Shown: positions 44,502-53,436 of the stretch, piece by piece
How positions within the stretch are numbered: position 1 is the first letter of the stretch
Layout: each line of letters opens with the position of its first letter
Source of the DNA: Desulfosarcina sp. BuS5
Lineage (GTDB): Bacteria; Desulfobacterota; Desulfobacteria; Desulfobacterales; BuS5
Length of the DNA: 64,000 nucleotides
NCBI RefSeq assembly: GCF_028752835.1
Contig: NZ_CP087953.1
Coordinates: 44,572-108,571, forward strand
Direction of reading: 5' to 3'
Translations under genes and position numbers: made by a program
The notes under the pieces: generated by a model
What the model saw: only the letters and a program-made list of their open reading frames with translations
Databases searched by the model: none
Told to the model about the DNA's origin: nothing

Positions 44502-44681
44502 ATGCGGACCGGTAAACCCATAGCAATCATCTCAAACCTCAAAACTATCACGGAATCGATTGAGACAGCACAACAAAACAACCAGGTGATCGACAAAACA
44601 TCAGGCTGCAAACCCAAATCAGCAGTTTTTACAGACAAAAATCTGATTATTTTATATCCCGAAAAAAACCCGCCTGTTTGA
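44502..44681 (+). CDS. Small hypothetical protein, 59 aa
   Basis: ATG 44502 sits behind AAAGGAG (7-8 bases). The product reads MRTGKPIAIISNLKTITESI with a charged middle and ends LYPEKNPPV. Same strand as the transfer genes with a 13-base gap. No family known. Confidence 0.5.
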   Translation: MRTGKPIAIISNLKTITESIETAQQNNQVIDKTSGCKPKSAVFTDKNLIILYPEKNPPV

Positions 44682-44739
44682 CACTCGTTCTATTACGCCA
44701 TTACGGCATTATCTCTAATATTTTTAGCGGCATTCTGAA

Positions 44740-44781
44740 ACCGAAAATTTGACGGCCTTTCTATTACATACAATAGAAAGG
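44740..44781 (+). promoter_or_regulatory. Palindromic operator, site 3, with possible promoter
   Basis: CCTTTCTATTA (44756) and CAATAGAAAGG (to 44781) form a near-perfect palindrome. The preceding bases CCGAAAATTTGACGG are shared (inverted) with site 1 and contain a -35-like TTGACG. It lies 13 bases upstream of the VKOR gene, which starts the second block of transfer genes. Confidence 0.7.
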
Positions 44782-44793
44782 CACGAAAAAATA

Positions 44794-45735
44794 ATGCTAA
44801 ATAAGGAGAGTAGCTGTTTGGTCATGCGAAAAGCAAAAATAACCTTGATATTGTCATGTTTTCTCTTTGCCCTGGGCATGGGATTTTCAGATCTCGGCAG
44901 CTTTAAAAATATCTGCGGAACTGCCTCATGCATAAAAGTTCACGCCTCATCTTTTGCATGGTTGTTCGGCATTCCAATCGGTTTTTTTGGAGCGGCAGGG
45001 CTTTTTATTGCTCTATCTTTAGAGTATTTAAAAAAACATAAAATGGCCATTTTAATTTTATCTGCCCTGTGTGGATTTGAGGCTTATTTTACATTCATCG
45101 AAGCGGTTTATATTAAATCTTGGTGTATTTTGTGTATCATTTTTTTTTGTTTTTTGCTTGCAGTTACCATCGTTACCGAAATTAAAACCGTCAAGGCCCC
45201 GGTTGCAGCTCTACGCAGCTTTTTCCCGGTATTCTCTCTGGCATTTTTTATAGCCCATTTTATCTTTTTTTATCCTGACATAACATTAAACCCTGCCCTT
45301 ATGTACGACAATCCGCAAAAAAATATGCAAATCGAAATTTTTGCTTCTCCATCCTGCGATCACTGTCATGAAGCCATCGAAGATTTACGAACAATCTGTC
45401 TGCTGATGGATGGCAACCTGATTATCAGACCGGTTTGCATCTCAAATAGCGATAATAAAGAATCTGTAACCTGGGTCTGCAGTAACCTGTTTAAAAACGA
45501 AACCGGGACATCCAGGAGACTGGCTGAAAAAATAATTTGGGAAAACGAGCAGGAGGTTGAAAATCTATGTGGTTCTGTAGCTGTACCTTTAATCTGCATT
45601 AAATATGCAGGTAAACAGCATATATACCGTGGCTGGAACGATGATATTCAACAATCAATATATAGCGCTATTGCTGGTGATTTCAGCAATTCAACAAAAA
45701 AAGGTGATATATGCACTGCCAAAAACTGCGGATAA
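44794..45735 (+). CDS. VKOR-thioredoxin fusion, disulfide-forming membrane protein, 313 aa
   Basis: The N-terminal VKOR domain has four membrane segments, a periplasmic CGTASCIKV pair (Cys41, Cys46) and the redox WCILC motif (Cys111, Cys114). A thioredoxin-like domain follows after a linker, with SPSCDHCHEA (Cys188, Cys191). In this architecture VKOR passes electrons from the thiol domain to quinone, replacing DsbA/DsbB. It would oxidise the cysteine-rich transfer proteins encoded after it. ATG 44824 is an alternative start. The next gene overlaps its end by 25 bases. Confidence 0.88.
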   Translation: MLNKESSCLVMRKAKITLILSCFLFALGMGFSDLGSFKNICGTASCIKVHASSFAWLFGIPIGFFGAAGLFIALSLEYLKKHKMAILILSALCGFEAYFTFIEAVYIKSWCILCIIFFCFLLAVTIVTEIKTVKAPVAALRSFFPVFSLAFFIAHFIFFYPDITLNPALMYDNPQKNMQIEIFASPSCDHCHEAIEDLRTICLLMDGNLIIRPVCISNSDNKESVTWVCSNLFKNETGTSRRLAEKIIWENEQEVENLCGSVAVPLICIKYAGKQHIYRGWNDDIQQSIYSAIAGDFSNSTKKGDICTAKNCG

Positions 45736-47195
45736 ACAAATTTCTGCCAAATATATTTTTTATTTTGTTGATAGCCCAAATTCCTGATGTATGGGCCGCA
45801 ACGCTGATATATCAGCATAGTAATGCACAATATTCAATATCGGTTTTTAAAAGCGAAGCCCCCACGTTCTATACGGAGCATAGCATTACTTTAGACTCAA
45901 TAACCGGGGATCAGGCCATATTTATTTATAATGGCAGCTCTTACCCTGTAACCTGTAATGGTAATTGGCACAATCTCGATCCGGCGCCGGGCACTGAAAT
46001 ACAAAACACAATTTCCTGTTTGCCTGATACTGGAATGTATATTGCCGAAGGCTCAAAAATCAATGTAACCATAAGGTTATTTGATCAAAATTTATATAAA
46101 ACCGATAACATTCATTTAATGGCCCCGGAATATAATGATTCAACATTAAATAACACAAATATAGCCTCTCCCTGGTCTATTAGTGATGACAAATATACAG
46201 CAACTGCCTGTAAGTGGGAAACACAAAACCTGGGCAACGATTTGCTCAATAGCAGGGGAGTACCGCCTGGATATTGGGTGGTATATGCCAAAACAGATGT
46301 TATTGATTTAAGTTTTGCTATAGATGTCCCTCCTCAATATCCATATTCGGAGAGCAATATAATCTGTTTGGCTGATCTAAATACAGATGGTGATATATCT
46401 GAAAATGAAGTGGCCATCTGTTATTTATGCCCATTCTGTTTTAATGTTGAGGATAAATATTTATGCCCATTAGGCGCGATAGATTGTATCGGAGATACAC
46501 CAGTCTGCCCTTTGGGTGATTATGCCTGTATTCCCAATTCAGATGGTGTTTTGCAATGCTCACCCTATTCCTGTTCAGCCTTTAACCCGGGTAATTTTAG
46601 TGATGAAGACACCGAGGAAGGAGAAAATGATAAAACAGATAACGGCCCGGTAGATGAAGACGGCGGCTGTCTCGGAACTCTGTATATTTTTTCAGGTAAT
46701 GACAAGCGTTGCCGTCCCAGGGGTTTTGATACAAATTTCCATAATTGCTGCAAAGAACAGGCCGGTTTTTATACTCTTCCTGATCCTAACGATCCGACAC
46801 CTGATCAAGTCGGTATTTGTACCGGCAGTGAGGTTCAATTGACAGTTATGAAAGAAAAAAAACTTTGTCATTATATAGGGGATTATTGTTCTAAAAAAGC
46901 TCCTCTCGCAGGTTGTATCCAAAAAAAAGAAACCTATTGCTGTTTTCACTCCATGTTAAGCCGTATCATCAACGAACAAGGCCGGACGCAATTGCAAAAT
47001 TTTGGGAATGACGGGGGCTGGGGCTCTCCCAAAGCTCCTAATTGCCGCGGTTTTACTATAGAAGAGTTTCAGATGATTGATTTTGATTTAATAGATTTGT
47101 CAGAATGGTTTGATGAAATAGTCACTAAATCGGTAGAAGGTATTCAAAATGATATGGATCAAAAATTACAGCGTTTTTACGACAATACTAATTAA
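45711..47195 (+). CDS. traN: TraN C-terminal-type mating-pair stabilisation protein, 494 aa
   Basis: Signal peptide FLPNIFFILLIAQIPDVWA. The first 250 residues are a unique beta-rich domain; then comes a cysteine-dense stretch (CYLCPFCF, CPLGAIDC) and the TraN hallmark end: KLCHYIGDYCSKK, GCIQKKETYCCFHSMLSRI, and PNCRGFTIEEFQMIDFDLID. TraN is an outer-membrane protein that stabilises donor-recipient contact. Here the conserved end is separate from the larger TraN-like gene at 51321-53318, so TraN seems divided over two genes. Confidence 0.82.
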   Translation: MHCQKLRINKFLPNIFFILLIAQIPDVWAATLIYQHSNAQYSISVFKSEAPTFYTEHSITLDSITGDQAIFIYNGSSYPVTCNGNWHNLDPAPGTEIQNTISCLPDTGMYIAEGSKINVTIRLFDQNLYKTDNIHLMAPEYNDSTLNNTNIASPWSISDDKYTATACKWETQNLGNDLLNSRGVPPGYWVVYAKTDVIDLSFAIDVPPQYPYSESNIICLADLNTDGDISENEVAICYLCPFCFNVEDKYLCPLGAIDCIGDTPVCPLGDYACIPNSDGVLQCSPYSCSAFNPGNFSDEDTEEGENDKTDNGPVDEDGGCLGTLYIFSGNDKRCRPRGFDTNFHNCCKEQAGFYTLPDPNDPTPDQVGICTGSEVQLTVMKEKKLCHYIGDYCSKKAPLAGCIQKKETYCCFHSMLSRIINEQGRTQLQNFGNDGGWGSPKAPNCRGFTIEEFQMIDFDLIDLSEWFDEIVTKSVEGIQNDMDQKLQRFYDNTN

Positions 47196-47793
47196 TTTAC
47201 TTTTTGTACCTGCTTCGTATGCTGTAGTTACTATAGGCACTTTCGGTGCAACCTGGCAGATTGCTGAACAGGATAATTTGATCGAAATTAAAAAACGAGC
47301 CGCACAGGTAAATTGGGATAAATATTTTAATCCTGACAATATCGAATCTATGCTTAGCAACTATAGGCCGGATTTAATAAAACTTCCACGGGCCAAAAAA
47401 AATCAAACCTATCTGGTAGATATAAGCTATACACTCAAAATGGATATACCTGACGGCAAAGGCGGGATTTTATATCCCAAAGGATATACGTTTAACCCTT
47501 TAGACTACAGCGTTTTTACAAAAACCTTGATCGTTTTTGACGGCACTGATCCCGAACAAATTGAATGGGCTGAAAAATATATAAAATCTATTTATGTCAT
47601 TCCGTTAATTACAGATGGTTCTTTTTATGATTTGAGCGCAAAACTGCAAAGGCCGGTTTTTTATGCCACGGTTGATATTATCCAACGATTTCAGATTAAA
47701 AAAGTTCCCTGTATTATCAAACAAAACGGTAAATATATGGAGATTCGTCAAATTGAGATTCAAAAAACTGCTGTTCATCGTTTTACTCATTAG
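47149..47793 (+). CDS. traW: TraW-type pilus assembly protein, 214 aa
   Basis: ATG 47149 opens a signal peptide (VFTTILINLLFVPASYA). The body VDISYTLKMDIPDGKG then GGILYPKGYTFNPLDYSVF is a clear TraW signature, followed by LIVFDGTDPEQIEWAEKYI and a final segment RPVFYATVDIIQRFQIKKVP, where many systems carry a fused TrbC-like part. TraW acts in the periplasm with TraU and TrbC to extend and retract F-type pili. Overlaps traN upstream and traU downstream. Confidence 0.9.
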   Translation: MIWIKNYSVFTTILINLLFVPASYAVVTIGTFGATWQIAEQDNLIEIKKRAAQVNWDKYFNPDNIESMLSNYRPDLIKLPRAKKNQTYLVDISYTLKMDIPDGKGGILYPKGYTFNPLDYSVFTKTLIVFDGTDPEQIEWAEKYIKSIYVIPLITDGSFYDLSAKLQRPVFYATVDIIQRFQIKKVPCIIKQNGKYMEIRQIEIQKTAVHRFTH

Positions 47794-48838
47794 CCAGTTA
47801 CTTATCAGCCAGTTATTTATCAATTATACTGCCTGTTATGCCCTCTGTAAAAATAAACGGCTCAACCCAATGAAAGATACCTGCTGGGACTGTATTTACC
47901 CTATAAAAATAGCCGATATGACTATTAAGGGCGGGACCGGTGGCGATCCTCACAGCGGGGGCAATAAAATGAAAGGCGGTTCATCAATGGGCGGCAGTAC
48001 CAATACTAAAAAATCAACCTGTAAATGCAAGTACGGAAAATTTTATCGCTACGGCATAACCTTCAGCATGTGGGAGCCAAACAGGTATATAGAAGTTGTT
48101 AAAGACCCGTATTGTTTGCCGTCCCAGGGAGGAAAACAAACAAAAAAAACATCTAACAAGGGTAAATTAAAAAAAGGGTATTTACACGGTGGTATTAACA
48201 CCGGAGGGGCTAGTCAGGAAGGAACTAATACTTTTTTCCAGGTTCATTATTTTATCTGGCCGATCTGGAAAATGATGGAAACCATGGTAGATTCCAATTG
48301 TATCGAATCCAGCTCCGGGTATGATCTTTATTATATGACTGAATCTGATCCAACCTGGAACGATGACGAACTAGCCTTAAAGGTGTATCCCGAAGCAACC
48401 CTGTTTGCCAATATGCCGTCTCAATTATCATGTATTGCCGATAGCATAACAGCTCAATTCGGTTATCCGCTTTGGCCCCTTTTTTGGTGCATGGGTTCCT
48501 GGGGCAGTACTTATCCCATGTCAGGTCATATGAACGAAGACGAAACTATCGAGGGGGCCGCAGGAGCAGGAGCCAGAATTATTTATAAACTTGCCCGAAT
48601 GGGAGCTATCTGTGATGTCGCTATTAATCTTTGCTACTGTATTTCTTCTTTAATCTGGATCAAAAGTCATTACCGCTTTACGAATGTTAAGCCCGTAAAG
48701 GGATCTTCATGTATTCCAATCGGCAGATCTTCTATGCTCTGGGGTATTAACAAAAATCCTGGGCTTTCTGATGGACAGGATTCTCCGGATAATTTCATGT
48801 TTATTATTTTTAGGTATCGAAAGTGCTGCTTATGGTAA
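47753..48838 (+). CDS. traU: TraU-type pilus assembly/DNA transfer protein, 361 aa
   Basis: TTG 47753 is the likely start: it gives a signal peptide (FKKLLFIVLLISQLLISQLF) that longer starts would bury. TraU landmarks: KRLNPMKDTCWDCIYPIKIA, FIWPIWKMMETMVDSNC, PEATLFANMPSQLSCIADS and PLWPLFWCMGSWGSTYPMSG. TraU is a cysteine-rich periplasmic protein needed more for DNA transfer than for pilus growth. A glycine/lysine-rich insertion (residues about 60-90 and 130-160) is unusual. Complete by length. Confidence 0.9.
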   Translation: MRFKKLLFIVLLISQLLISQLFINYTACYALCKNKRLNPMKDTCWDCIYPIKIADMTIKGGTGGDPHSGGNKMKGGSSMGGSTNTKKSTCKCKYGKFYRYGITFSMWEPNRYIEVVKDPYCLPSQGGKQTKKTSNKGKLKKGYLHGGINTGGASQEGTNTFFQVHYFIWPIWKMMETMVDSNCIESSSGYDLYYMTESDPTWNDDELALKVYPEATLFANMPSQLSCIADSITAQFGYPLWPLFWCMGSWGSTYPMSGHMNEDETIEGAAGAGARIIYKLARMGAICDVAINLCYCISSLIWIKSHYRFTNVKPVKGSSCIPIGRSSMLWGINKNPGLSDGQDSPDNFMFIIFRYRKCCLW

Positions 48839-49659
48839 AATTTATTTTTTTATTAAGTTTTTGTTTATTTTTGCCAGGTTTTTATCAAGCATCGGGGCAG
48901 GATCAGGTATCGAATCAAGACGAAAGTATAAATATAATCAATAATGCTCTTGATCAATCGGAAAAATATGAACAAATAATATCAGCTCCGAATTATCTAC
49001 CTGATTACAAACAAGAAGCTGCTGAAAAACTAAAAAAACTTTCTAAACTGGTTCAATCATCGGCTCTACAAAAACGAATAGACCAATATAAAAATATTTT
49101 AGCCGATAAACTAATTGACCCAATTTATCAAGCTGATCTGAATAATAAAAAAAATTATTCAGATTTTCTGCTGAATCCTTCTGAAAGAATTTATATTTTC
49201 ATATCTTCCTCTATGCCGGTCAGTACCTTGAGAAACTATGCCGGCGATATTCATGTTTTGGGTGATCCGAACATCAGCCTTGTGATGAGAGGCTTTGTAA
49301 ACAGCATGAAATATATCGCACCGACCGCCGATTTTGTAAAATCTATAATTTTTGATGATCCCGACTGTATCCCAAGCGAAAAAAATGAGTGTCCGGCTTT
49401 TAATACAAGCGTTGTGATAGACCCCTTACTGTTCAGAAGATATAAAATTACAGCAGTTCCGGCCATTGTTTATGCCAGGGGAATAGAAGTTATGGATTCT
49501 CAAGGGAGCGAAGGCAAAGAGGAAAACGCAAAGCTCAGCGAGGCATATCTGTTATACGGGGATGTTTCTTTAGGATATGCCCTGGAACAGATTTATAAAA
49601 AAACTAATTATAAAAAAATAAATAAAATTATCAAAAAATTAAGGGGAGACTTTTATTGA
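48832..49659 (+). CDS. trbC: TrbC-type F pilus assembly protein, 275 aa
   Basis: Signal peptide FIFLLSFCLFLPGFYQASG, a helical N-terminal part, and the type-F TrbC core IFISSSMPVSTLRNYAGD, LVMRGFVNSMKYIAPTADFV, VVIDPLLFRRYKITAVPAIVY (thioredoxin-like fold without the CxxC). It works in the periplasm with TraW. ATG 48832 overlaps the traU stop. Confidence 0.9.
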   Translation: MVKFIFLLSFCLFLPGFYQASGQDQVSNQDESINIINNALDQSEKYEQIISAPNYLPDYKQEAAEKLKKLSKLVQSSALQKRIDQYKNILADKLIDPIYQADLNNKKNYSDFLLNPSERIYIFISSSMPVSTLRNYAGDIHVLGDPNISLVMRGFVNSMKYIAPTADFVKSIIFDDPDCIPSEKNECPAFNTSVVIDPLLFRRYKITAVPAIVYARGIEVMDSQGSEGKEENAKLSEAYLLYGDVSLGYALEQIYKKTNYKKINKIIKKLRGDFY

Positions 49660-49952
49660 TGCGCACAATAACTATTTTGATGCTTTGTATAATTATCAGT
49701 GCGGCGATATCAGCTGCATCTCTTTGGTATTATGACAGCCATTACGTGGTTCATATAGCCGCTTTTGATTTGCGGTCGTATATTGATACGCTCAAAAAAA
49801 ATTACGCTGATAAAAAAATTGATAAAGCCGAATTGAAGGCCAAAATTGATAATTTAGAAACCGTGTTGAAAAACGAGTCTGATCGAAAAGTTATTTTTCT
49901 TAAAGAGGTAATTGTCCATGGAAATATTGAAACGATTCAGATGTCTGATTAA
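49659..49952 (+). CDS. trbI: TrbI-type conjugation protein, 97 aa
   Basis: TGATG overlap with trbC. A single N-terminal membrane segment (ILMLCIIISAAISAASLWYY) is followed by YVVHIAAFDLRSYIDTLKKN and a helical periplasmic tail ending KVIFLKEVIVHGNIETIQ. F-type TrbI is a small inner-membrane protein that affects pilus retraction. Length and topology fit. Confidence 0.75.
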   Translation: MRTITILMLCIIISAAISAASLWYYDSHYVVHIAAFDLRSYIDTLKKNYADKKIDKAELKAKIDNLETVLKNESDRKVIFLKEVIVHGNIETIQMSD

Positions 49953-50466
49953 TGGTTTTGGGGCTGATTTTTTAAACAGAACTAAACAATTAAAAACAAA
50001 CCACCTATTTTGTTTTGTTATCGGTATAGCCTCCATAACTTATGCCGGAGCGTCTATTCCGGCAAAACTTTCAATCTCTCCGACAAATTCGGTTGGATAT
50101 CACCTGTTTTTTTATAAAAAAAACTTCCGAAAATCCGACTTGAAGAAAGATACCATGGTCGTTGTACCGCTCTATACCAGGTTGATAGATAACTGCTGGC
50201 CTTGCCTTGCTGTAAAATATATCAAGTGTGATGCAAACGATAAACTGCTGGCTGAAACAGGCTCTTTTTTCTGCAATAATATTTATTTGGGAGCGGCTAA
50301 ATCGCACTCACAAAAAGGAGTGCTGGTTAAGGCTTTTACCTACGATGGAACGATACCGGAAAATTATTTTTTCGATATGGGAACCAACATTGACAGTTAT
50401 GATTCAAGATATACGGGACTGGTGAGTAAAGATGATGTCAAGGCTGTGGCAATACCTCTTTTTTAG
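49918..50466 (+). CDS. S26-family signal peptidase (conjugation TraF/LepB-like), 182 aa
   Basis: ATG 49918 behind AAAGAGGT. One membrane segment (HLFCFVIGIASITYAGASI), then SISPTNSVGYHLFFYKK, where the serine of SxxN/SxSM-type motifs is expected (SPTNS), and a later KYIKCDANDKLL with the general-base lysine. The end VSKDDVKAVAIPLF is typical of RP4 TraF-like peptidases. Probably processes pilin or another exported transfer protein. Overlaps the next gene by 35 bases. Confidence 0.8.
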   Translation: MEILKRFRCLINGFGADFLNRTKQLKTNHLFCFVIGIASITYAGASIPAKLSISPTNSVGYHLFFYKKNFRKSDLKKDTMVVVPLYTRLIDNCWPCLAVKYIKCDANDKLLAETGSFFCNNIYLGAAKSHSQKGVLVKAFTYDGTIPENYFFDMGTNIDSYDSRYTGLVSKDDVKAVAIPLF

Positions 50467-51337
50467 CTTTTTGATAAGCATATTGGCTGTTTTTCCTGTT
50501 TTTGCAAATCAGACGAGGAAAAGTATACAAAATTCTTTAAGTCCGAAAAAACGGCCGGATAGCGCCTTTTATGAGGATAAAAAACATGGATGGTACTGGT
50601 ATGAAATAGAACCTGAACAGTTAGAAAAAAAAGAAATCCCAAAATCTGACAGAAGCGTTAATCTTAAAGCTTACACTTATGATGATTTGTGGAACATGTA
50701 CCCGGATGATTTTCAGGAGTTGGTGGAACTGATTAAAAAAAAAGCTGTACAATATCCCACAAAAGATAATGTCAAAGATTTTATGTTCCTGCAGGATATT
50801 GCCCGGCGTAAAGCAGTGGCTTTTGCCGGTGTTTTTACCTATGTGGCTCAAAATAGCCATGAGCTGACCACAAAAGATGTTTATCCGATCACCAAGCCCG
50901 GCCAGAGGGCGCGGGTTTCAAATATAATGCAGGAAAAAAACGGCACTATTATGGCTTCAAAAAAGGATTTTGCTTTGATTATGTTTTTTTCTGAGGATTG
51001 CAGTTACTGCCAGGCACAGCTTCCTATCCTGCAATATTTTACAGAAAATTTTCAGTGGCCTGTCAGAATGGTCAATATTGATACCAATCCCGCTGCCGCC
51101 GACAGGTTCAATATTTCTATAACGCCGCAGGTAATCCTTGTTTACAAAAAAACCGGAGATTATATGCCCATCTCCAGCGGAGTTATATCTTTATCAGAGC
51201 TTAAAACAAAATTATATCGATCTATTAAGCTGATGCGTGGAGAAATAACCCCACAGCAATGGTTCTTGTATGAGTTTGAAAAAAACAAAAGCGCCGATCC
51301 TTTAAAATATGTGGGACAAAATGTTCAAATTAAATAG
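50432..51337 (+). CDS. traF: F-type TraF, thioredoxin-like pilus assembly protein, 301 aa
   Basis: Signal peptide LFFSFLISILAVFPVFA, then the TraF marker HGWYWYEIEPEQLEKKE, a helical middle and a thioredoxin fold with SEDCSYCQAQLPIL (Cys190, Cys193) and NISITPQVILVYKK (cis-Pro loop). In many F-type TraF proteins the CxxC is lost; here it is kept, so it may be redox active. It belongs to the periplasmic group TraF/TraH/TraU/TraW/TrbC. Confidence 0.9.
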   Translation: MMSRLWQYLFFSFLISILAVFPVFANQTRKSIQNSLSPKKRPDSAFYEDKKHGWYWYEIEPEQLEKKEIPKSDRSVNLKAYTYDDLWNMYPDDFQELVELIKKKAVQYPTKDNVKDFMFLQDIARRKAVAFAGVFTYVAQNSHELTTKDVYPITKPGQRARVSNIMQEKNGTIMASKKDFALIMFFSEDCSYCQAQLPILQYFTENFQWPVRMVNIDTNPAAADRFNISITPQVILVYKKTGDYMPISSGVISLSELKTKLYRSIKLMRGEITPQQWFLYEFEKNKSADPLKYVGQNVQIK

Positions 51338-53318
51338 TTTTTTAATAACAGCGATAATTTTAATACCTTTAACAGCCGCCGGATGGGACGATACGGATTG
51401 GAACAACGGTTATAACAGAGGCAATGCAGCCGGAACAGCTTTTGGTAAAAAAGTCGATGAACCGGAAGAAATCAACACCCGTTTTATCCAGCCGCTTACT
51501 TCCAGCGGAACCTTGATGCAAAGCCTTGATGGCTCGGTTTCTTTTGATGGACAGCTTTCTGCACCGTCATCGGATGCTTTTCTGGAAATCATGGTTGCTC
51601 CAGCCGGAACCGGTGATTTGACAACGGTTCTTTTGAGGCAGGATACAAATTTTGATGGTACTCCGGATTATGCTTACAACGTGCCGGTCCGGATTTCCGG
51701 TGTATGCGCCAATGGGTTTATTTCTGCGGATGCCGGTTCCTGGAACAATCTGCATTATTATACCTGGAAAACCAATCCGGCCGGCGAAGTGACAATTGCC
51801 GAACAAACTTCCATTCTGGAATTAACAGCCTGTTACTGCATTAATGCCAGTTGCGGAAGCAACCTGGTTTGGTCCAGTTTAGGGGTAGTTTTGCGGGACA
51901 TTGGCGCTGGAGTTGTAAGCGCTATCCATAAAACCAATCCTGATTATGCAATTACAGATGTCGATATTGCCGATACAACCATAACCTATTATGGGCAGGA
52001 CTCTCAAAATATGGGAGCTGCCGGCAATGTATATGCCGGAGGAACGACACACCCGGAGGTTTATGCTAATACCCCTGAAGATATAACAGGGGCCGGAGAA
52101 GCTGAATACAATAGCCAGATGAGCGATGCAGACAGTTATGCTTACCTGGTTTCGAGTGCATCGGACAAAACGACCAGCACTATAAACTGTGTAATATGGA
52201 ATGATATTCAGTTTACCCAGGATATTCTTCATCTTACAGATAATGGCACTGCTCATTGGCCTACGGATCATTTTATTGATATGCGCATTATCCGTAATTC
52301 TAATATTATTCAGTTTCAATGGAGGGGACGGGATTTCGGCGGCGGTAGTAATGCCTGCGGCCCTGATGGCTGGCAGAATACAGCAGTAGTTGATCTGTTT
52401 TCATCCGGTTTAAGTTTTTTTAGTAATATCAATTATTATTATCATTCGCATTTGAGTGGTTGGGGTTGTGTTTCTGGAAACGGGACTGTGACGGGAATAA
52501 ATTATACTGTTGCATCAAACGGTTATTGTCCTGAAGGTGATCCTCCTTGTCAAAATCCTTCAGCCGACTGGAACTATTCATTAGATGTAACCAGAGATAA
52601 TCCTCAGCTTATTTCTAACAATACATGCGGAGGTATTGATGATTCTTGCAGTCTGATGGAAGAGAAAATTTGCAGCAAGGATGGTGGAAATTGTGTTTAT
52701 ACAGTAAAAAATTTCACTCCCACCGGTTTTACGCCTTACCCTTTTTGTGAGTCTATCAGTACATCAATAGATTTTTATACTGTTTGTATGGATGGTTCTG
52801 CAGCCACGATTGTTAACAGCTCAAATACTTCGATAACACTTGGTTCCGGGAATAATGTATGGTGGCGCATTGAAAAAACTTATTTGTGTGAAAATTTAAA
52901 TACTTTTAATTTTGATAATGCTGAAAAACGGTTAAATCAAATTAATAATACTATTACAGATAATGGTCTTACTTTCAATTATCAGGATCTCAATACTGAT
53001 ACAGGCGAAGTCACACCGTATAATATTGATTTACCTCCAAGAATAACTCCAGAAACATGTGAAAAAGCATGCAAACTAAGAGTCCCTATTCAGGATACAC
53101 AGGCTGCAGAACCAGGGCATACCGCTCAATATAGAATTTCAATTAACAGTTATAAAGAAATTGTCAGGCGGTGCTGGGATGATGTTTGTACTGTAAAAGC
53201 TGGTGAAACTTTAATCCAGGATTGCACATGCCTTGATTATTTTGTTGAGGCTGTTTCTCTTATGCAGGCTATTGATGAGGCTGGATCTGATATGATTTGT
53301 AGTGAATCAGCACCGTAA
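51321..53318 (+). CDS. TraN-like large exported protein, 665 aa
   Basis: Signal peptide KLNSFLITAIILIPLTAAG, then DDTDWNNGYNRGNAAGTAFG. A long beta-rich, cysteine-containing body follows, with TraN-type signatures late in the chain (ETYLC-like WWRIEKTYLCENLNTFNF, CKLRVPIQDTQAA, VRRCWDDVCTVKAGETLIQDC, CTCLDYFVEAVSLMQ). It looks like the N-terminal and middle part of large TraN proteins, ending before the conserved CCF...EEFQ region that is encoded at 45711-47195. Last gene of the transfer operon; no terminator hairpin is obvious after it. Confidence 0.7.
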   Translation: MFKLNSFLITAIILIPLTAAGWDDTDWNNGYNRGNAAGTAFGKKVDEPEEINTRFIQPLTSSGTLMQSLDGSVSFDGQLSAPSSDAFLEIMVAPAGTGDLTTVLLRQDTNFDGTPDYAYNVPVRISGVCANGFISADAGSWNNLHYYTWKTNPAGEVTIAEQTSILELTACYCINASCGSNLVWSSLGVVLRDIGAGVVSAIHKTNPDYAITDVDIADTTITYYGQDSQNMGAAGNVYAGGTTHPEVYANTPEDITGAGEAEYNSQMSDADSYAYLVSSASDKTTSTINCVIWNDIQFTQDILHLTDNGTAHWPTDHFIDMRIIRNSNIIQFQWRGRDFGGGSNACGPDGWQNTAVVDLFSSGLSFFSNINYYYHSHLSGWGCVSGNGTVTGINYTVASNGYCPEGDPPCQNPSADWNYSLDVTRDNPQLISNNTCGGIDDSCSLMEEKICSKDGGNCVYTVKNFTPTGFTPYPFCESISTSIDFYTVCMDGSAATIVNSSNTSITLGSGNNVWWRIEKTYLCENLNTFNFDNAEKRLNQINNTITDNGLTFNYQDLNTDTGEVTPYNIDLPPRITPETCEKACKLRVPIQDTQAAEPGHTAQYRISINSYKEIVRRCWDDVCTVKAGETLIQDCTCLDYFVEAVSLMQAIDEAGSDMICSESAP

Positions 53319-53328
53319 TAAAAAATAA

Positions 53329-53357
53329 TTGACAATAAATTAATTATATTTTATTCA
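53329..53357 (+). promoter_or_regulatory. Candidate parA promoter
   Basis: TTGACA (53329-53334), 17-base spacer, TATTCA (53352-53357) in very AT-rich DNA about 80 bases before the parA ATG. Confidence 0.4.
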
Positions 53358-53436
53358 ATATATAATAAAAATTTTTAATAGTTTTCTAAATAAGTTATAA
53401 ACTATATATTTAAAAAAAATATTGGATGATTTTTAA

